From an uncultured Bacilli bacterium (lineage in GTDB: Bacteria; Bacillota_I; Bacilli_A; RF39; UBA660): a stretch of 5,258 nt of DNA. The DNA is taken from contig CANPWS010000088.1 in the NCBI GenBank assembly GCA_947584955.1, positions 1 through 5,258 of the forward strand, read 5' to 3'. The translations under genes were made by a program, and so were the position numbers. The notes under the pieces are model-generated. The model was not told the DNA's origin, did not search any database, and saw only the letters and a program-made list of their open reading frames with translations. Positions 4,641 to 5,258 of the stretch are shown here, in pieces (the stretch's first letter is position 1; each line of letters opens with the position of its first letter).

Positions 4641-5258
4641 ATGAATTTAAAGGTAGGAGATATTGTTAGTAGGAATTCTTACAACAATGATATCTTGTTT
4701 AAAATTATTGATATATCAGAAGATATAGCGTTATTGAAAGGTATAGAGTTACGGTTATATGCTGATAGTGACTTAAACGATTTAATCAAAGAAAAAGAAA
4801 CTCCTAATATAGATAAAACAGATAGAGAAATAATAAAGGAAAATTTAAAAAATATCAATTTAGATAGAGCAGAATATTTTTATTTACCAGGGAAAATATT
4901 ACATATTGATGGGGATGAAGAATACTTACAACGATGTATTAATTTTTATAGAGATTTAAATGTTAAGGCATATGGTTTGATGTTAAAAGAATCTGAAATA
5001 TACAAATATATAGATGAGTATTTGCATAAATATAATCCTGATATACTAGTAATTACAGGACATGATGCTTACTATAGAAAAAGAAATGATACTTCTAATT
5101 TGGATAATTATCAAAATTCCAAAAATTTTATTAACGCAGTTAAAGTTGCTAGAAAATATGAAAAAGATCAAAATAAATTAATTATTATCTCAGGAGCATG
5201 TCAATCAAATTATGAAGAATTAATTAAAGCAGGGTCCAATTTTGCATCAAGTCCAAAA
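4641..5258 (+). CDS. yabG: Sporulation-specific protease YabG, N-terminal 206 residues (3' end outside window)
   Basis: YabG is a peptidase (MEROPS U57) made in the mother cell during sporulation. In B. subtilis it trims spore coat proteins, and in Clostridioides difficile it processes CspBA and SleC precursors. The frame is open from ATG 4641 to the window edge. Matching features: the N-terminal MNLKVGDIVSRNSYNNDILF and a following small beta-rich region ending ELRLYADSDL; YLPGKILHIDGDEEYL (81-96); DILVITGHDAY with His141; and SGACQSNYEELIKAGSNF with Cys187. His and Cys are spaced 46 residues apart, consistent with the His/Cys pair implicated in YabG catalysis. The linker at about 50-75 is shorter than the B. 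subtilis one as I recall it. Shine-Dalgarno GGAG (4629-4632) supports the start. Roughly the last quarter to third of the protein is missing. Its presence is the main evidence that the organism forms endospores. Confidence 0.95.
   Translation, partial: MNLKVGDIVSRNSYNNDILFKIIDISEDIALLKGIELRLYADSDLNDLIKEKETPNIDKTDREIIKENLKNINLDRAEYFYLPGKILHIDGDEEYLQRCINFYRDLNVKAYGLMLKESEIYKYIDEYLHKYNPDILVITGHDAYYRKRNDTSNLDNYQNSKNFINAVKVARKYEKDQNKLIIISGACQSNYEELIKAGSNFASSPK

Noticed and set aside
1..5258. CRISPR array, tRNA/rRNA gene, transposase or attachment site
   Set aside because: No spaced direct repeats, tRNA-like cloverleaf, rRNA sequence, transposase motifs or flanking target duplications were seen, including around the 2237-3803 insert.

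Overview
The window is very AT-rich DNA from a Bacillota (Firmicutes) bacterium, probably an endospore former. Three things point there: strongly A/T-biased codons (AGA, TTA, AAA), G-rich Shine-Dalgarno sites before nearly every gene, and the Bacillus/Clostridium-type gene order metG - tatD - (...) - rsmA - yabG. YabG is a sporulation-specific protease. All complete genes end in TAA, tryptophan is encoded by TGG, and nothing suggests a non-standard code. Everything is on the + strand.

Layout: (1) positions 2-1120 hold the 3' part of metG (methionyl-tRNA synthetase), followed by a hairpin that may terminate it. (2) Positions 1121-1480 hold a possible 59-codon membrane micro-ORF with a strong Shine-Dalgarno, then an AT-rich hairpin whose loop contains the -35 box of the next promoter. 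(3) tatD (1481-2236). (4) A two-gene insert: a single-pass membrane/exported protein (2287-2904) and an ER/SipW-type signal peptidase I (3029-3739), each with its own promoter-like sequence. (5) rsmA/ksgA (3804-4595), the 16S rRNA dimethyladenosine transferase. (6) The first 206 codons of yabG (4641 to the window edge), preceded by a sequence resembling a mother-cell sigma promoter.

In Bacillus subtilis the space between tatD (yabD) and rsmA (ksgA) holds yabE and rnmV (RNase M5). Here it holds the exported-protein/signal-peptidase pair instead. SipW-type peptidases commonly sit beside the proteins they process (for example tapA-sipW-tasA), so the most economical reading is that the membrane protein is a substrate of the adjacent peptidase and that the pair makes a surface or matrix component. 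This is inferred from context and not shown directly.

A recurring feature is that the candidate promoters in four of the intergenic gaps overlap inverted repeats, often terminator-like ones, so that an end signal and the next start signal share the same DNA. The flanking housekeeping genes (metG, tatD, rsmA) look ordinary and intact within the window.
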